DNA of 36,064 nucleotides, from NCBI RefSeq assembly GCF_000774145.1, contig NZ_KN322961.1, positions 146,555 through 182,618 of the forward strand, written 5' to 3'. The position numbers and the translations under genes were made by a program. The number at the start of each line of letters is the position of its first letter. The stretch's first letter is position 1. Shown piece after piece: positions 23,724 to 31,737 of the stretch. This DNA is from Pseudomonas mediterranea CFBP 5447. GTDB lineage: Bacteria; Pseudomonadota; Gammaproteobacteria; Pseudomonadales; Pseudomonadaceae. The notes beneath the pieces were generated by a model. That model did not search any database. It was not told the DNA's origin and worked only from the letters and a program-made list of their open reading frames with translations.

Positions 23724-23745
23724 GCGGGCACACACAAGCCCGCTC
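23724..23745 (+). other. Leader hairpin of the ABC transporter operon
   Basis: AGCGGGC and GCCCGCT with an 8-base loop lie about 28 bases before the start of the binding-protein gene. There is no T-run, so it would shape the leader RNA rather than end transcription. Confidence 0.45.
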
Positions 23746-23772
23746 AATAAACACAACAATGAGGGCGTGAAA

Positions 23773-24798
23773 ATGGTGTTGAAGAAAAGTGCAGTTGCCG
23801 TTCTTTTTGCTGGCTTGCTGGGCGTTGCCAGCCAAGCGGCGATGGCTGCCGAAAGCGTCAACTTCGTCAGCTGGGGTGGCACGACCCAGGATGCACAGAA
23901 ACAGGCCTGGGCCGACCCGTTCAGCAAGAGCACCGGCATCACCGTGGTCCAGGATGGCCCGACTGACTACGGCAAGCTCAAGGCCATGGTTGAAAGCGGC
24001 AACGTGCAGTGGGACGTGGTTGACGTCGAGGCTGACTTTGCCTTGCGCGCCGCCGCCGAAGGTCTGCTCGAACCGCTGGACTTCTCGGTCATCCAGCGCG
24101 ACAAGATCGACCCACGCTTCGTTTCCGATCACGGCGTAGGCTCCTTCTACTTCTCCTTCGTCCTCGGCTACAACGAAGGCAAGCTCGGCGCCGGCAAGCC
24201 CCAGGACTGGTCCGCGTTGTTCGACACCAAGACCTACCCCGGCAAACGCGCCCTGTACAAATGGCCGAGCCCCGGCGTGCTTGAATTGGCCCTGCTGGCC
24301 GACGGCGTCCCTCAGGACAAGCTCTATCCCCTGGACCTGGACCGCGCCTTCAAGAAACTCGACACCATCAAGAAAGACATCGTCTGGTGGGGCGGCGGCG
24401 CCCAGTCCCAGCAACTGCTCGCGTCCGGTGAAGCCAGCCTCGGCCAGTTCTGGAACGGTCGCATCTACGCACTGCAACAAGACGGCGCGCCGGTGGGCGT
24501 GAGCTGGAAACAGAACCTGGTCATGGCCGACATCCTGGTCGTGCCGAAGGGCTCGAAGAACAAGGCCGCCGCCATGAAGTTCCTGGCCAACTCCAGCAGT
24601 GCCAAGGGCCAGGCCGACTTCTCCAACCTGACCGCTTATGCCCCGGTCAACGTCGATAGCGTCGCACGCCTGGATTCGGTGCTCGCTCCCAACCTGCCGA
24701 CCGCCTACGCCAAGGATCAGATCACGCTTGATTTCGCGTACTGGGCCAAAAACGGTCAGGACATCGCGACACGGTGGAACGAATGGCTGGTCAAATGA
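23773..24798 (+). CDS. ABC transporter substrate-binding protein, PotD-like
   Basis: 341-residue periplasmic binding protein of the spermidine/putrescine (SBP_bac_8/PotD) class. It has a signal peptide, MVLKKSAVAVLFAGLLGVAS followed by QAAMA|AE. The mature protein begins SVNFVSWGGTTQDAQKQAWA, a pattern shared with many uptake proteins for amino or organic-acid compounds. The ATG at 23773 has GAGGG upstream; a GTG two codons earlier is possible. It is first in a four-gene operon with two permeases and an ATPase, under operator site C. Real polyamine specificity is doubtful: relatives in catabolic clusters import diverse amines and heterocycle derivatives, so the ligand is probably the pathway substrate. 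Confidence 0.93.
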   Translation: MVLKKSAVAVLFAGLLGVASQAAMAAESVNFVSWGGTTQDAQKQAWADPFSKSTGITVVQDGPTDYGKLKAMVESGNVQWDVVDVEADFALRAAAEGLLEPLDFSVIQRDKIDPRFVSDHGVGSFYFSFVLGYNEGKLGAGKPQDWSALFDTKTYPGKRALYKWPSPGVLELALLADGVPQDKLYPLDLDRAFKKLDTIKKDIVWWGGGAQSQQLLASGEASLGQFWNGRIYALQQDGAPVGVSWKQNLVMADILVVPKGSKNKAAAMKFLANSSSAKGQADFSNLTAYAPVNVDSVARLDSVLAPNLPTAYAKDQITLDFAYWAKNGQDIATRWNEWLVK

Positions 24799-25721
24799 AA
24801 ATGTCGGCAACGACAACCCGACACACCGGGAGCGCCCCTGGCGCTGCCGGTGTGGCAACCGCCAAGGCAGCGACGACCCCGGCGCTGTCCCAGCGCTGGC
24901 GCGGGGCCGGCAACCTGGCCCCCGCCCTGCTGTTCCTTGGCCTGTTCTTCCTGGCACCACTGATCGGCCTGCTACTGCGTGGCGTGCTGGAACCGGTTCC
25001 CGGGTTGGGTAACTACGAGCAACTGTTCGCCAACTCGGCTTATACCCGAGTGCTGCTCAATACCTTTTCGGTGGCCGGCCTGGTGACGCTGTTCAGCCTG
25101 CTGCTGGGCTTCCCCCTGGCCTGGGCCATCACCCTGGTGCCGCGTGGCTGGGGTCGCTGGATCCTCAACATCGTGTTGCTGTCGATGTGGACCAGCCTGC
25201 TGGCCCGGACCTACTCCTGGCTGGTGCTGTTGCAGGCTTCCGGGGTGATCAACAAGACGCTGATGGCCCTGGGGATCATCGACCAGCCGCTGGAGATGGT
25301 GCACAACCTCACCGGCGTGGTGATCGGCATGAGCTACATCATGATCCCGTTCATCGTCCTGCCGCTGCAGGCGACCATGCAGGCCATCGACCCGATGATC
25401 CTGCAGGCCGGCTCCATCTGCGGTGCCAGCCCCTGGACCAACTTCTTCCGGGTGTTCCTGCCGCTGTGCCGACCGGGGCTGTTTTCCGGTGGCCTGATGG
25501 TGTTCGTGATGTCCCTGGGTTACTACGTCACCCCGGCGCTGCTCGGCGGTGCGCAGAACATGATGCTGCCCGAGTTCATCATCCAGCAGGTGCAGTCGTT
25601 CCTCAATTGGGGCCTGGCGAGCGCCGGTGCCGCGTTGCTGATCGTCATCACGCTGGTGCTGTTCTACTTCTACCTGAAGCTTCAGCCGGAATCCCCGGTT
25701 GGCGCCAGTAACGCGAGGTAA
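24795..25721 (+). CDS. ABC transporter permease, PotB-like
   Basis: 308-residue inner-membrane permease with about six transmembrane segments, preceded by a Thr/Ala-rich cytoplasmic N-terminus. The permease EAA-type loop is visible as QAGSICGASPWTNFFRVFLP. The ATG at 24795 overlaps the stop of the binding protein (ATGA), implying coupled translation; an ATG two codons later is an alternative. It pairs with the PotC-like permease to form the membrane channel of the importer. Confidence 0.92.
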   Translation: MKMSATTTRHTGSAPGAAGVATAKAATTPALSQRWRGAGNLAPALLFLGLFFLAPLIGLLLRGVLEPVPGLGNYEQLFANSAYTRVLLNTFSVAGLVTLFSLLLGFPLAWAITLVPRGWGRWILNIVLLSMWTSLLARTYSWLVLLQASGVINKTLMALGIIDQPLEMVHNLTGVVIGMSYIMIPFIVLPLQATMQAIDPMILQAGSICGASPWTNFFRVFLPLCRPGLFSGGLMVFVMSLGYYVTPALLGGAQNMMLPEFIIQQVQSFLNWGLASAGAALLIVITLVLFYFYLKLQPESPVGASNAR

Positions 25722-25727
25722 ATCGTC

Positions 25728-26537
25728 ATGCTCCTGACTCCCAATGCCATGAGCCGGCGCATGCGCTTCGGTCTGTACTTCACGACCGGGTTGATCGGGC
25801 TGTTCCTGCTGCTGCCGATCGTATTCATCGTGCTGCTGTCGTTCGGCTCGTCCCAGTGGCTGGTCTTCCCGCCACCGGGCTGGACATTCAAATGGTACGG
25901 CCAGTTCTTTTCCAACCCCGACTGGATGAGTGCCGCGCTGGCCAGTCTCAAGGTCGCGGTACTGACCACGATCTGCGCCGTGGCCCTGGGCCTGCCCACC
26001 GCGTTCGCCCTGGTACGTGGCCGGTTTCCGGGCCGGGAAATGCTCTATGGCCTGTTCACCCTGCCGATGATCGTGCCGCTGGTGATCATCGCCGTGGCGG
26101 TGTATGCGCTGTTCCTCAAGCTGGGCTACACCGGCACGATGTTCGCGTTCGTGGTCAGCCACGTCATTGTCGCGTTGCCATTCACCATCATCTCGATCAT
26201 CAACTCGTTGAAACTGTTCGACCAATCCATCGAAGACGCCGCTGTGATCTGCGGTGCCTCACGCCTGCAAGCGGTGTTCAAGGTCACCTTCCCGGCCATC
26301 CGCCCGGGGATGATCGCCGGCGCCTTGTTCGCGTTCCTGGTGTCGTGGGACGAGGTGGTGCTGAGCGTGATGATGGCCAGCCCGACCCTGCAAACCCTGC
26401 CTGTAAAGATGTGGACCACCCTGCGCCAGGACCTGACGCCTGTGATCGCCGTCGCTTCGACGCTGCTGATCGGCCTCTCGGTATTGGTGATGGTGATCGC
26501 CGCCGCCCTGCGCCGGCGCAATGAAATCAGCGCCTGA
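25728..26537 (+). CDS. ABC transporter permease, PotC-like
   Basis: 269-residue inner-membrane permease with about six transmembrane segments and the EAA loop DAAVICGASRLQAVFKVTFP. The ATG follows GAGGTAAATCGTC, six bases after the previous gene. The SWDEVVLSVMM segment near the C-terminus is typical of PotC-type subunits. It works as a heterodimer with the PotB-like permease. Confidence 0.92.
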   Translation: MLLTPNAMSRRMRFGLYFTTGLIGLFLLLPIVFIVLLSFGSSQWLVFPPPGWTFKWYGQFFSNPDWMSAALASLKVAVLTTICAVALGLPTAFALVRGRFPGREMLYGLFTLPMIVPLVIIAVAVYALFLKLGYTGTMFAFVVSHVIVALPFTIISIINSLKLFDQSIEDAAVICGASRLQAVFKVTFPAIRPGMIAGALFAFLVSWDEVVLSVMMASPTLQTLPVKMWTTLRQDLTPVIAVASTLLIGLSVLVMVIAAALRRRNEISA

Positions 26538-26554
26538 GCGCCTAGGAGAACACA

Positions 26555-27706
26555 ATGAGTGCCGTCAAAGACCCCGCACAACAGAACAACAAGACCCTGG
26601 TCAGCCTGCGCAACCTGAACAAGCACTACGGCGACTTTGCCGCCGTCGACGACATCGCCCTGGAGATCCAGGACGGTGAGTTCCTGACCTTCCTCGGCTC
26701 CAGCGGCTCGGGCAAGAGCACCACGCTGTCGATGCTGGCCGGCTTCGAAACCCCCAGCAGCGGCGAGATCCTGGTGGACGGCAAGTCCCTGGTCAACGTC
26801 CCGCCACACAAGCGCGACATCGGCATGGTGTTCCAGCGCTATTCGCTGTTCCCGCACCTGTCGGTACGCGACAACATTGCCTTCCCCCTGGCGATCCGCA
26901 AACTGGCGCCGGCCGAGCGCGATCGTCGGGTCGATGCCATGCTCAAGCTGGTGCAACTGGAGCAGTTCGCCCATCGCCGCCCTTCGCAACTCTCCGGCGG
27001 CCAGCAACAACGCGTGGCGATTGCCCGGGCGCTGGTCTACGAACCACGCATCCTGCTGATGGACGAACCCCTCGGTGCCTTGGACAAAAAGCTCCGCGAA
27101 GACCTGCAGGATGAACTGCGCCAACTGCATCGACGCCTGGGCATCACCATCGTCTACGTGACCCACGACCAGGAAGAAGCCATGCGCCTGTCCCAGCGCA
27201 TCGCGATTTTCAGCCACGGCAAGATCGTCGGCCTGGGCACCGGCTACGACCTCTACCAGAACCCGCCGAATGCCTTTGTCGCGTCGTTCCTCGGTAACTC
27301 GAACTTCCTCAAGCTCAAGGCCCAGGGCAACGCGGTGGCGAGCTTCGAAGGCCAGTCGCTGTCGATCCGTCTGACCGCCGGGCTGCAAACCGACCAGGAC
27401 GTGCTGCTGATGGTCCGCCCGGAGAAAGCCCTGGCCCTGAGCACCGAACAGGCCGCTCAAGAGCCCCTGGCGGCGGGCTGGAATGAAGTCTCGGCCAAGG
27501 TCGTCGAAGTGCTGTTCCTCGGCGAAAGCCAGACCTGCAGCGTGGTGACCTCCGGCGGCACCGCCATGACCGTCAAGGCCCTCTCCGCCGCCGGCATGCC
27601 GCTCAAGGCCGGCGATCCGGTGCGTGTGCGCTGGGCCACGGCTGATGCCTGCGTGTACACCGAATGGGCCGAAAGTGATTTGAACAAGGCTGCCGGGGCA
27701 CATTGA
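26555..27706 (+). CDS. ABC transporter ATP-binding protein, PotA-like
   Basis: 383-residue ATPase with a Walker A (GSSGSGKST, residues 48-56), a Q-loop in MVFQRYSLFPHL, the signature LSGGQQQRVAIARAL, Walker B ILLMDEPLGALD and the switch His in VTHDQEEAM. A TOBE-type regulatory domain fills the C-terminal third. The start has AGGAG upstream and lies 17 bases after the permease gene. It powers the importer formed with the three preceding gene products. A tandem hairpin and terminator follow. Confidence 0.94.
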   Translation: MSAVKDPAQQNNKTLVSLRNLNKHYGDFAAVDDIALEIQDGEFLTFLGSSGSGKSTTLSMLAGFETPSSGEILVDGKSLVNVPPHKRDIGMVFQRYSLFPHLSVRDNIAFPLAIRKLAPAERDRRVDAMLKLVQLEQFAHRRPSQLSGGQQQRVAIARALVYEPRILLMDEPLGALDKKLREDLQDELRQLHRRLGITIVYVTHDQEEAMRLSQRIAIFSHGKIVGLGTGYDLYQNPPNAFVASFLGNSNFLKLKAQGNAVASFEGQSLSIRLTAGLQTDQDVLLMVRPEKALALSTEQAAQEPLAAGWNEVSAKVVEVLFLGESQTCSVVTSGGTAMTVKALSAAGMPLKAGDPVRVRWATADACVYTEWAESDLNKAAGAH

Positions 27707-27715
27707 TCCCCCACT

Positions 27716-27733
27716 GGCCCACTTCGGTGGGCC
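27716..27733 (+). other. UUCG tetraloop hairpin after the ABC operon
   Basis: GGCCCAC-TTCG-GTGGGCC, a 7-base stem with an extra-stable tetraloop, ten bases after the ATPase stop. It lacks a T-run and probably protects the transcript 3' end together with the terminator that follows. Confidence 0.6.
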
Positions 27734-27752
27734 GTCTCGAGATGTCACCCTC

Positions 27753-27790
27753 AAGGTCGCCGCAACGTCGGGTTGCGGCGGCCTTTTTTT
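27753..27790 (+). terminator. Rho-independent terminator of the ABC transporter operon
   Basis: 14-base stem (AAGGTCGCCGCAAC at 27753-27766 with its partner at 27772-27785, one G-T wobble), 5-base loop and seven T. Confidence 0.92.
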
Positions 27791-27828
27791 GTCTGATGAT
27801 CGGTAAGGATCGGCCCTCAACCCTATGA

Positions 27829-27920
27829 CTGTGGGAGCGAGCCTGCTCGCGATGACGGCGGATCAGTTTGCATCGATGCTGAACCTACCGCCGCTATCGC
27901 GAGCAGGCTCGCTCCCACAG
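27829..27920. repeat. REP pair
   Basis: Standard inverted REP pair in the 409-base gap between the ABC operon and the NCS1 permease gene. It shares spacer words (GCGGATC, GTTTGCATC and ATGCTGAACCT) with the next pair at 27961-28055, indicating local duplication. Confidence 0.92.
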
Positions 27921-27960
27921 TATTTCTAGTGTTCCTGATATCTGCGTTCATACCTCAATC

Positions 27961-28055
27961 CCCTGTCCCTCGCTCGGACGACGCGATAGCGGCGGATCGG
28001 TTTGCATCAATGCTGAACCTGCTGGCGCCATCGCGAGCAAGCTCGCTCCCACAGG
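27961..28055. repeat. REP pair with degenerate left arm
   Basis: Left arm CCCTCGCTCGGACGACGCGA is degenerate in the same way as that at 21808; right arm CATCGCGAGCAAGCTCGCTC is standard. It fills the rest of the intergenic gap together with the pair before it. Confidence 0.85.
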
Positions 28056-28067
28056 TTCCTCCCAAAA

Positions 28068-28096
28068 CAAAAATGCCCGGCAATCAGCCGGGCATT
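28068..28096 (-). terminator. Rho-independent terminator of the NCS1 permease gene
   Basis: 10-base perfect stem (AATGCCCGGC at 28072-28081 with GCCGGGCATT at 28087-28096), 5-base loop and a T-run on the minus strand, 20 bases after the permease stop. Confidence 0.9.
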
Positions 28097-28115
28097 CGGT
28101 CAAACAGTTCTTCAA

Positions 28116-29528
28116 TCAGTCGGCATAACCCAACCGCGCCGCCATGCTCCGCCGGGCCTGCCCACGGGTAGCCAGGCAGTAATACAACGGACAGGTCACT
28201 ACCAATCCCACCAGCCATGACAGGTCCGCACCTTCGACCAGGTTGGCATAAGGCCCGATATACAGCGAAGTGTTGGCGAACGGCAGTTGCACGATGATCC
28301 CGATGAAATACGCCACGATCGCATGCAGGTTTAAACGTCCATAGATCCCGCCATCGGCATGAAAGATCGAAGCGATGTCGTAATGGCCGCGCTTGATTAC
28401 ATAGAAATCGATCAGATTGATCGACGCCCACGGCACCAACACCAGCAGCAGTGCCAGGATCAAGCCGATGAACTGCGCGATGAAGTCCGCCGATGCGCCC
28501 AGCGCTACGAAACAGCAGCCCGCCAGTACCACGCTCGACAACACCACCCGAACCTTGATGCTTGGTGTCCATTGGCTGGCGAAAGTCTGGATCGAGGTGA
28601 TGATCGACAGTACCGCGCCATACAGATTCAAGGCGTTGTGGCTGATGATATTGAGCAAGAACAGCACCATCAGAATCGGCCCCAGCCAGCCGGTAGACTG
28701 CTTGACTGCGGCCATGGCCTCGGTGCCTTCAGGGGTCGCCAGCACCGCCACCGCACCGAAGGCAAACGACAGGATGGTGCCCAGGGTCGCGCCCAGGTAA
28801 GTGGCCAGGAACGGGCGGGCAATGCCGATATCCGCCGGCAGGTAGCGCGAGTAATCCGAGACATAGGGCGAAAAGCTGATCTGCCAGATGATCCCCAGCG
28901 ATACCGTGGCCAGCCAGCCGGACAGGTTGAAGCCTCCTCGGGTGAAGAAGTCCGCCGGCAGGTCGTGGGCAAAGATATAGAGGAAGCCGGCGAGCAAGGC
29001 GCTGCCCATCACCCAGGTACCAATGCGGTTGAGGGTATGGATGAAGCGATAGCCGATCACTCCGATGGCCGTGGCGCTGAGGGCGCCGATCAGGATGCTG
29101 GCCGGCGCCGGCACCGAGGGCGCGATGCCGACTATGGATTTACCCGCCAGCACGATGTTGGAAATGAAGAAACCGATGTAGATCAGCGCCGCGAAAAACA
29201 CGATCAGCAGCGCGCCATAGCGCCCGAACTGACCACGACTCTGGACCATTTGCGGAATCCCCATGCGGGGTCCCTGGGCCGAGGCCAGGGCAATCACCAA
29301 TCCACCGACCAGATGCCCCAGCGCAATCGCCAGCAGCCCCCAGAACAGATCGAGATGAAACACCTGGACCACCATGGCGCCGGTGACGATGGGCAGCGGC
29401 GCAATGTTGGTGCTGAACCATAAGGTGAACAGATCGCGGGCCTTGCCGTGGCGCTCTGCGAGGGGGACGTAATCGACGGTGTGATTCTCGATCAACGGGT
29501 CTTGCCGGGACATCTGGGACATGTGCAT
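28116..29528 (-). CDS. NCS1 family permease (cytosine/purine type)
   Basis: 470-residue inner-membrane protein with about twelve transmembrane segments. The NCS1 family signature region is seen: FTLWFSTNIAPLPIVTGAM near the N-terminus, then ASAQGPRMGIPQMVQSRGQF, then the SPYVSDYSRYLP block. NCS1 carriers bring in nucleobases, hydantoins, allantoin, thiamine precursors or pyridoxine-like heterocycles with a proton or sodium ion. The start at 29528 is one of three closely spaced ATGs (29522 and 29513 are alternatives). It is transcribed divergently from the flavin reductase and LLM genes, with operator site D 82 bases upstream. This places a nitrogen-heterocycle carrier in the same regulon. Confidence 0.9.
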   Translation of the reverse strand: MHMSQMSRQDPLIENHTVDYVPLAERHGKARDLFTLWFSTNIAPLPIVTGAMVVQVFHLDLFWGLLAIALGHLVGGLVIALASAQGPRMGIPQMVQSRGQFGRYGALLIVFFAALIYIGFFISNIVLAGKSIVGIAPSVPAPASILIGALSATAIGVIGYRFIHTLNRIGTWVMGSALLAGFLYIFAHDLPADFFTRGGFNLSGWLATVSLGIIWQISFSPYVSDYSRYLPADIGIARPFLATYLGATLGTILSFAFGAVAVLATPEGTEAMAAVKQSTGWLGPILMVLFLLNIISHNALNLYGAVLSIITSIQTFASQWTPSIKVRVVLSSVVLAGCCFVALGASADFIAQFIGLILALLLVLVPWASINLIDFYVIKRGHYDIASIFHADGGIYGRLNLHAIVAYFIGIIVQLPFANTSLYIGPYANLVEGADLSWLVGLVVTCPLYYCLATRGQARRSMAARLGYAD

Positions 29529-29603
29529 GAACTCGAGTTTGTCTGTTCTTATCTTTGTAAAAAGCCAAACCGGGACGCTCTACGGCGCCACTCAGATGAA
29601 CAC

Positions 29604-29620
29604 CATATTATGGTATTCCA
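29604..29620. promoter_or_regulatory. GntR-type operator, site D
   Basis: CATATTATGGTATTCCA with TGGTATTCCA at 29611-29620. It overlaps a second, perfect palindrome ACCATATTATGGT at 29602-29614, so two dimers could bind. Placed to control the divergent NCS1 permease gene. Confidence 0.68.
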
Positions 29621-29778
29621 ACATTTTCACAAGACTGAACCGCTTTCTGAAGGCCCATCTGATCTGTCATTTCACCTTGGTCAGCCGCCTGAGTCTCCTA
29701 GGAAAGCCGCGTATTTATTGGCTCTTGAGCGCTCCTGGGCGTTTTATCGGACCGCTGAAAAAGCCCTTGCAATGGTTG

Positions 29779-29794
29779 TATTACGGTATACCAT
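29779..29794 (+). promoter_or_regulatory. GntR-type operator, site E
   Basis: TATTACGGTATACCAT, ending 47 bases before the second flavin reductase gene. One base in the left half differs from the consensus. Confidence 0.72.
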
Positions 29795-29841
29795 CAGACC
29801 TACAAACCTATAAAACCTTGCAACACCACGAGGACAGTTCA

Positions 29842-30327
29842 ATGATCGATGCCGCCATCTACAAACAAGTCCTGGGTTCATTCCCGTCCGGCGTCACCGT
29901 GATCACTACGCTGGACGATGACGGCCAGATCGTCGGCCTGACTGCCAGCGCCTTCAGTTCGCTGTCCATGGAGCCACCCCTGGTATTGTTTTGCCCCAAC
30001 TACAGCTCCGACTCCTATCCGGTTCTGATCAAGAACAAACGCTTCGCCATTCATGTGCTTTCCGGTGGCCAGCAGAGCGAAGCCTATGCCTTCGCACGCA
30101 AGGGCAAAGACAAGGCGCAAGGCATCGAATGGACCATGAGTGAACTGGGCAATCCGATCCTTGCCAACGCCACGGCAGTCATCGAATGCGAACTGTGGCG
30201 CGAATATGAAGGCGGCGACCACGCAATCATGGTCGGTGCGGTGAAGAACCTGATGGTGCCCCAGCAGAACGCCGGGCCGATGGTGTATTGCCACGGCAAG
30301 ATGGGTGCCCTGCCCGTTCCGGCTTGA
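29842..30327 (+). CDS. Flavin reductase (FMN-binding split barrel), copy 2
   Basis: 161-residue NAD(P)H:flavin reductase, same length as and about 70 percent identical by eye to the copy at 17888. It shows the same SFPSGVTVITT, GLTASAFSSLS, LVLFCPN and GDHAIMVGAV blocks. The ATG at 29842 has GAGGAC upstream and sits 48 bases after operator site E. The LLM monooxygenase gene follows in the same direction with its own operator, which makes this copy the most likely electron donor for that enzyme. It would deliver reduced FMN by diffusion. Confidence 0.92.
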   Translation: MIDAAIYKQVLGSFPSGVTVITTLDDDGQIVGLTASAFSSLSMEPPLVLFCPNYSSDSYPVLIKNKRFAIHVLSGGQQSEAYAFARKGKDKAQGIEWTMSELGNPILANATAVIECELWREYEGGDHAIMVGAVKNLMVPQQNAGPMVYCHGKMGALPVPA

Positions 30328-30360
30328 TGGCCTGGGCAGAAATATTTTGCGGACATTCCG

Positions 30361-30376
30361 TATTATGGTATACCAA
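30361..30376 (+). promoter_or_regulatory. GntR-type operator, site F
   Basis: TATTATGGTATACCAA between the flavin reductase and the LLM monooxygenase, 131 bases before the latter's start. It implies that the LLM gene has its own regulated promoter even though the reductase lies directly upstream. Confidence 0.74.
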
Positions 30377-30506
30377 TAATCAATCAGCCAGGCCACCGCA
30401 ACCACGACGCCCAGCCTGGCGAGAACACACCCGGGAGCCCCGCGCTCGTCCCAGGCAACAGGCCCGCAGTCGACAGGCCGCCAACAAAAGATCCGAGGTA
30501 AGCGTC

Positions 30507-31550
30507 ATGAAATTTTCCCTGTTCGTACACATGGAACGTTGGGACGAAAGCGTCAGCCACCGCCAGCTGTTCGAAGACCTGACCGAGCTGACCCTGATGG
30601 CCGAGGCCGGTGGTTTCAGCACCGTCTGGATCGGTGAACACCACGCCATGGAATACACCATCTCGCCAAGCCCGATGCCGCTGCTGGCTTACCTGGCGGC
30701 CAAGACCACCACCATTCACCTGGGCGCCGGCACCATCATCGCGCCGTTCTGGCACCCGCTGCGGGCGGCCGGTGAATGCGCATTGCTGGACGTGATCAGC
30801 AACGGTCGCATGGAAGTCGGCCTGGCACGTGGTGCTTACCAAGTCGAATTCGACCGCATGGCCGGCGGCATGCCGGCAGCGTCCGGCGGCCAGGCGCTGC
30901 GGGAAATGGTTCCGGCGGTACGTGCACTGTGGCAAGGCGACTATGCCCACGACGGCGACATCTGGAAATTCCCGACCTCTACCAGCGTGCCCAAGCCGAT
31001 CCAGAAGCCGAACCCGCCGATGTGGATCGCCGCTCGCGACCCGGACTCGCACAACTTCGCAGTGGCCAACGGCTGTAACGTCATGGTGACGCCGTTGATG
31101 AAGGGCGACGAAGAAGTCCTCGATCTGAAGAACAAGTTCCAGAATGCGCTGGACAACAACCCCAACGTACCGCGTCCGCAACTGATGGTACTGCGTCACA
31201 CCCACGTGCACTCGGCCGACAACCCCGAAGGCTGGAAAGTCGGGGCCAAGGCGATCGCGAAGTTCTACCGCACCTTCGATGCCTGGTTCGGCAACAAGGA
31301 AACCCCGGTCAACGGTTTCCTGGCGCCAAGCCCGGAAGAAAAGTTCGCCGGTCGCCCGGAGTTCGAACTGGAAAGCCTGCACAAGACCGCCATGATCGGT
31401 ACCCCGGAAGAAATCATTCCGCGCATCAAGTACTACCAGGAACTGGGCGTCGACGAGTTCAGCTTCTGGTGCGACAACAGCCTGCCTCACGCGGAGAAGA
31501 AGAAATCCCTGGAGCTGTTCATCAAGCACGTGGTGCCGGCGTTTCGCTGA
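30507..31550 (+). CDS. LLM class (luciferase-like) flavin-dependent monooxygenase
   Basis: 347-residue TIM-barrel enzyme of the bacterial luciferase alpha/LLM family. Typical blocks are MAEAGGFSTVWIGEHHAMEY, the GAGTIIAPFWHPLRAAGECA substrate-entry region, RMEVGLARGAYQVEF and NPPMWIAARDP. Such enzymes use reduced FMN from a separate reductase and oxygen to hydroxylate or open a ring. The ATG at 30507 follows CGAGGTAAGCGTC; the frame upstream to 30288 crosses the operator and was rejected. The presence of a flavin reductase immediately upstream, an NCS1 carrier, hydrolase and semialdehyde dehydrogenase recalls the pyrimidine Rut system and the two-component pyridine ring-opening system of actinobacteria. 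The substrate here is inference. Confidence 0.93.
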   Translation: MKFSLFVHMERWDESVSHRQLFEDLTELTLMAEAGGFSTVWIGEHHAMEYTISPSPMPLLAYLAAKTTTIHLGAGTIIAPFWHPLRAAGECALLDVISNGRMEVGLARGAYQVEFDRMAGGMPAASGGQALREMVPAVRALWQGDYAHDGDIWKFPTSTSVPKPIQKPNPPMWIAARDPDSHNFAVANGCNVMVTPLMKGDEEVLDLKNKFQNALDNNPNVPRPQLMVLRHTHVHSADNPEGWKVGAKAIAKFYRTFDAWFGNKETPVNGFLAPSPEEKFAGRPEFELESLHKTAMIGTPEEIIPRIKYYQELGVDEFSFWCDNSLPHAEKKKSLELFIKHVVPAFR

Positions 31551-31570
31551 GGGCGCAGTACAGTTGGACC

Positions 31571-31668
31571 GCTATCGCGAGCAGGCTCGCTCCCACAGGG
31601 GGACAGTGGTGAGCACAGGTTAAATGCACGCCTGTAACTCATGTGGGAGCGAGCCTGCTCGCGATGGC
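31571..31668. repeat. REP pair in tail-to-tail orientation
   Basis: CTATCGCGAGCAGGCTCGCT at the left and GTGGGAGCGAGCCTGCTCGC at the right: the opposite arrangement to most pairs here. It lies between the converging LLM and TonB receptor genes. Confidence 0.9.
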
Positions 31669-31690
31669 GTCCTGAAGCAAAAGACGAAGC

Positions 31691-31730
31691 AAAAAAATGC
31701 CCGGACTCGAAGGTCCGGGCTTTTTTGTTT
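31691..31730. terminator. Bidirectional Rho-independent terminator
   Basis: Perfect 8-base stem GCCCGGAC-TCGAAG-GTCCGGGC, preceded by seven A and followed by six T, so it works for the LLM transcript on the plus strand and the TonB receptor transcript on the minus strand. Confidence 0.92.
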
Positions 31731-31737
31731 TCAAGGA

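Larger units (their letters stand above)
29529..29841. other. Divergent control region, NCS1 permease / flavin reductase
   Basis: 313 bases without a convincing gene. It contains two operator copies, site D near the permease and site E near the reductase. The frame that would extend the reductase upstream to 29521 crosses both operators and was not accepted as coding. Confidence 0.65.

Noticed and set aside
23266..24960. 564-codon minus-strand frame across the ribBA end, REPs and ABC genes
   Set aside because: It runs through REP sequence and antisense to a strong binding-protein gene. No motif supports it.
27829..28055. Possible CRISPR-like array of regular repeats
   Set aside because: The repeats are inverted REP pairs with variable spacing, not direct repeats with unique uniform spacers, and no cas genes are present.
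29521..29841. N-terminal extension of the second flavin reductase
   Set aside because: It would translate through two operators. The internal ATG at 29842 has a ribosome site and gives exactly the length of the paralogue at 17888.
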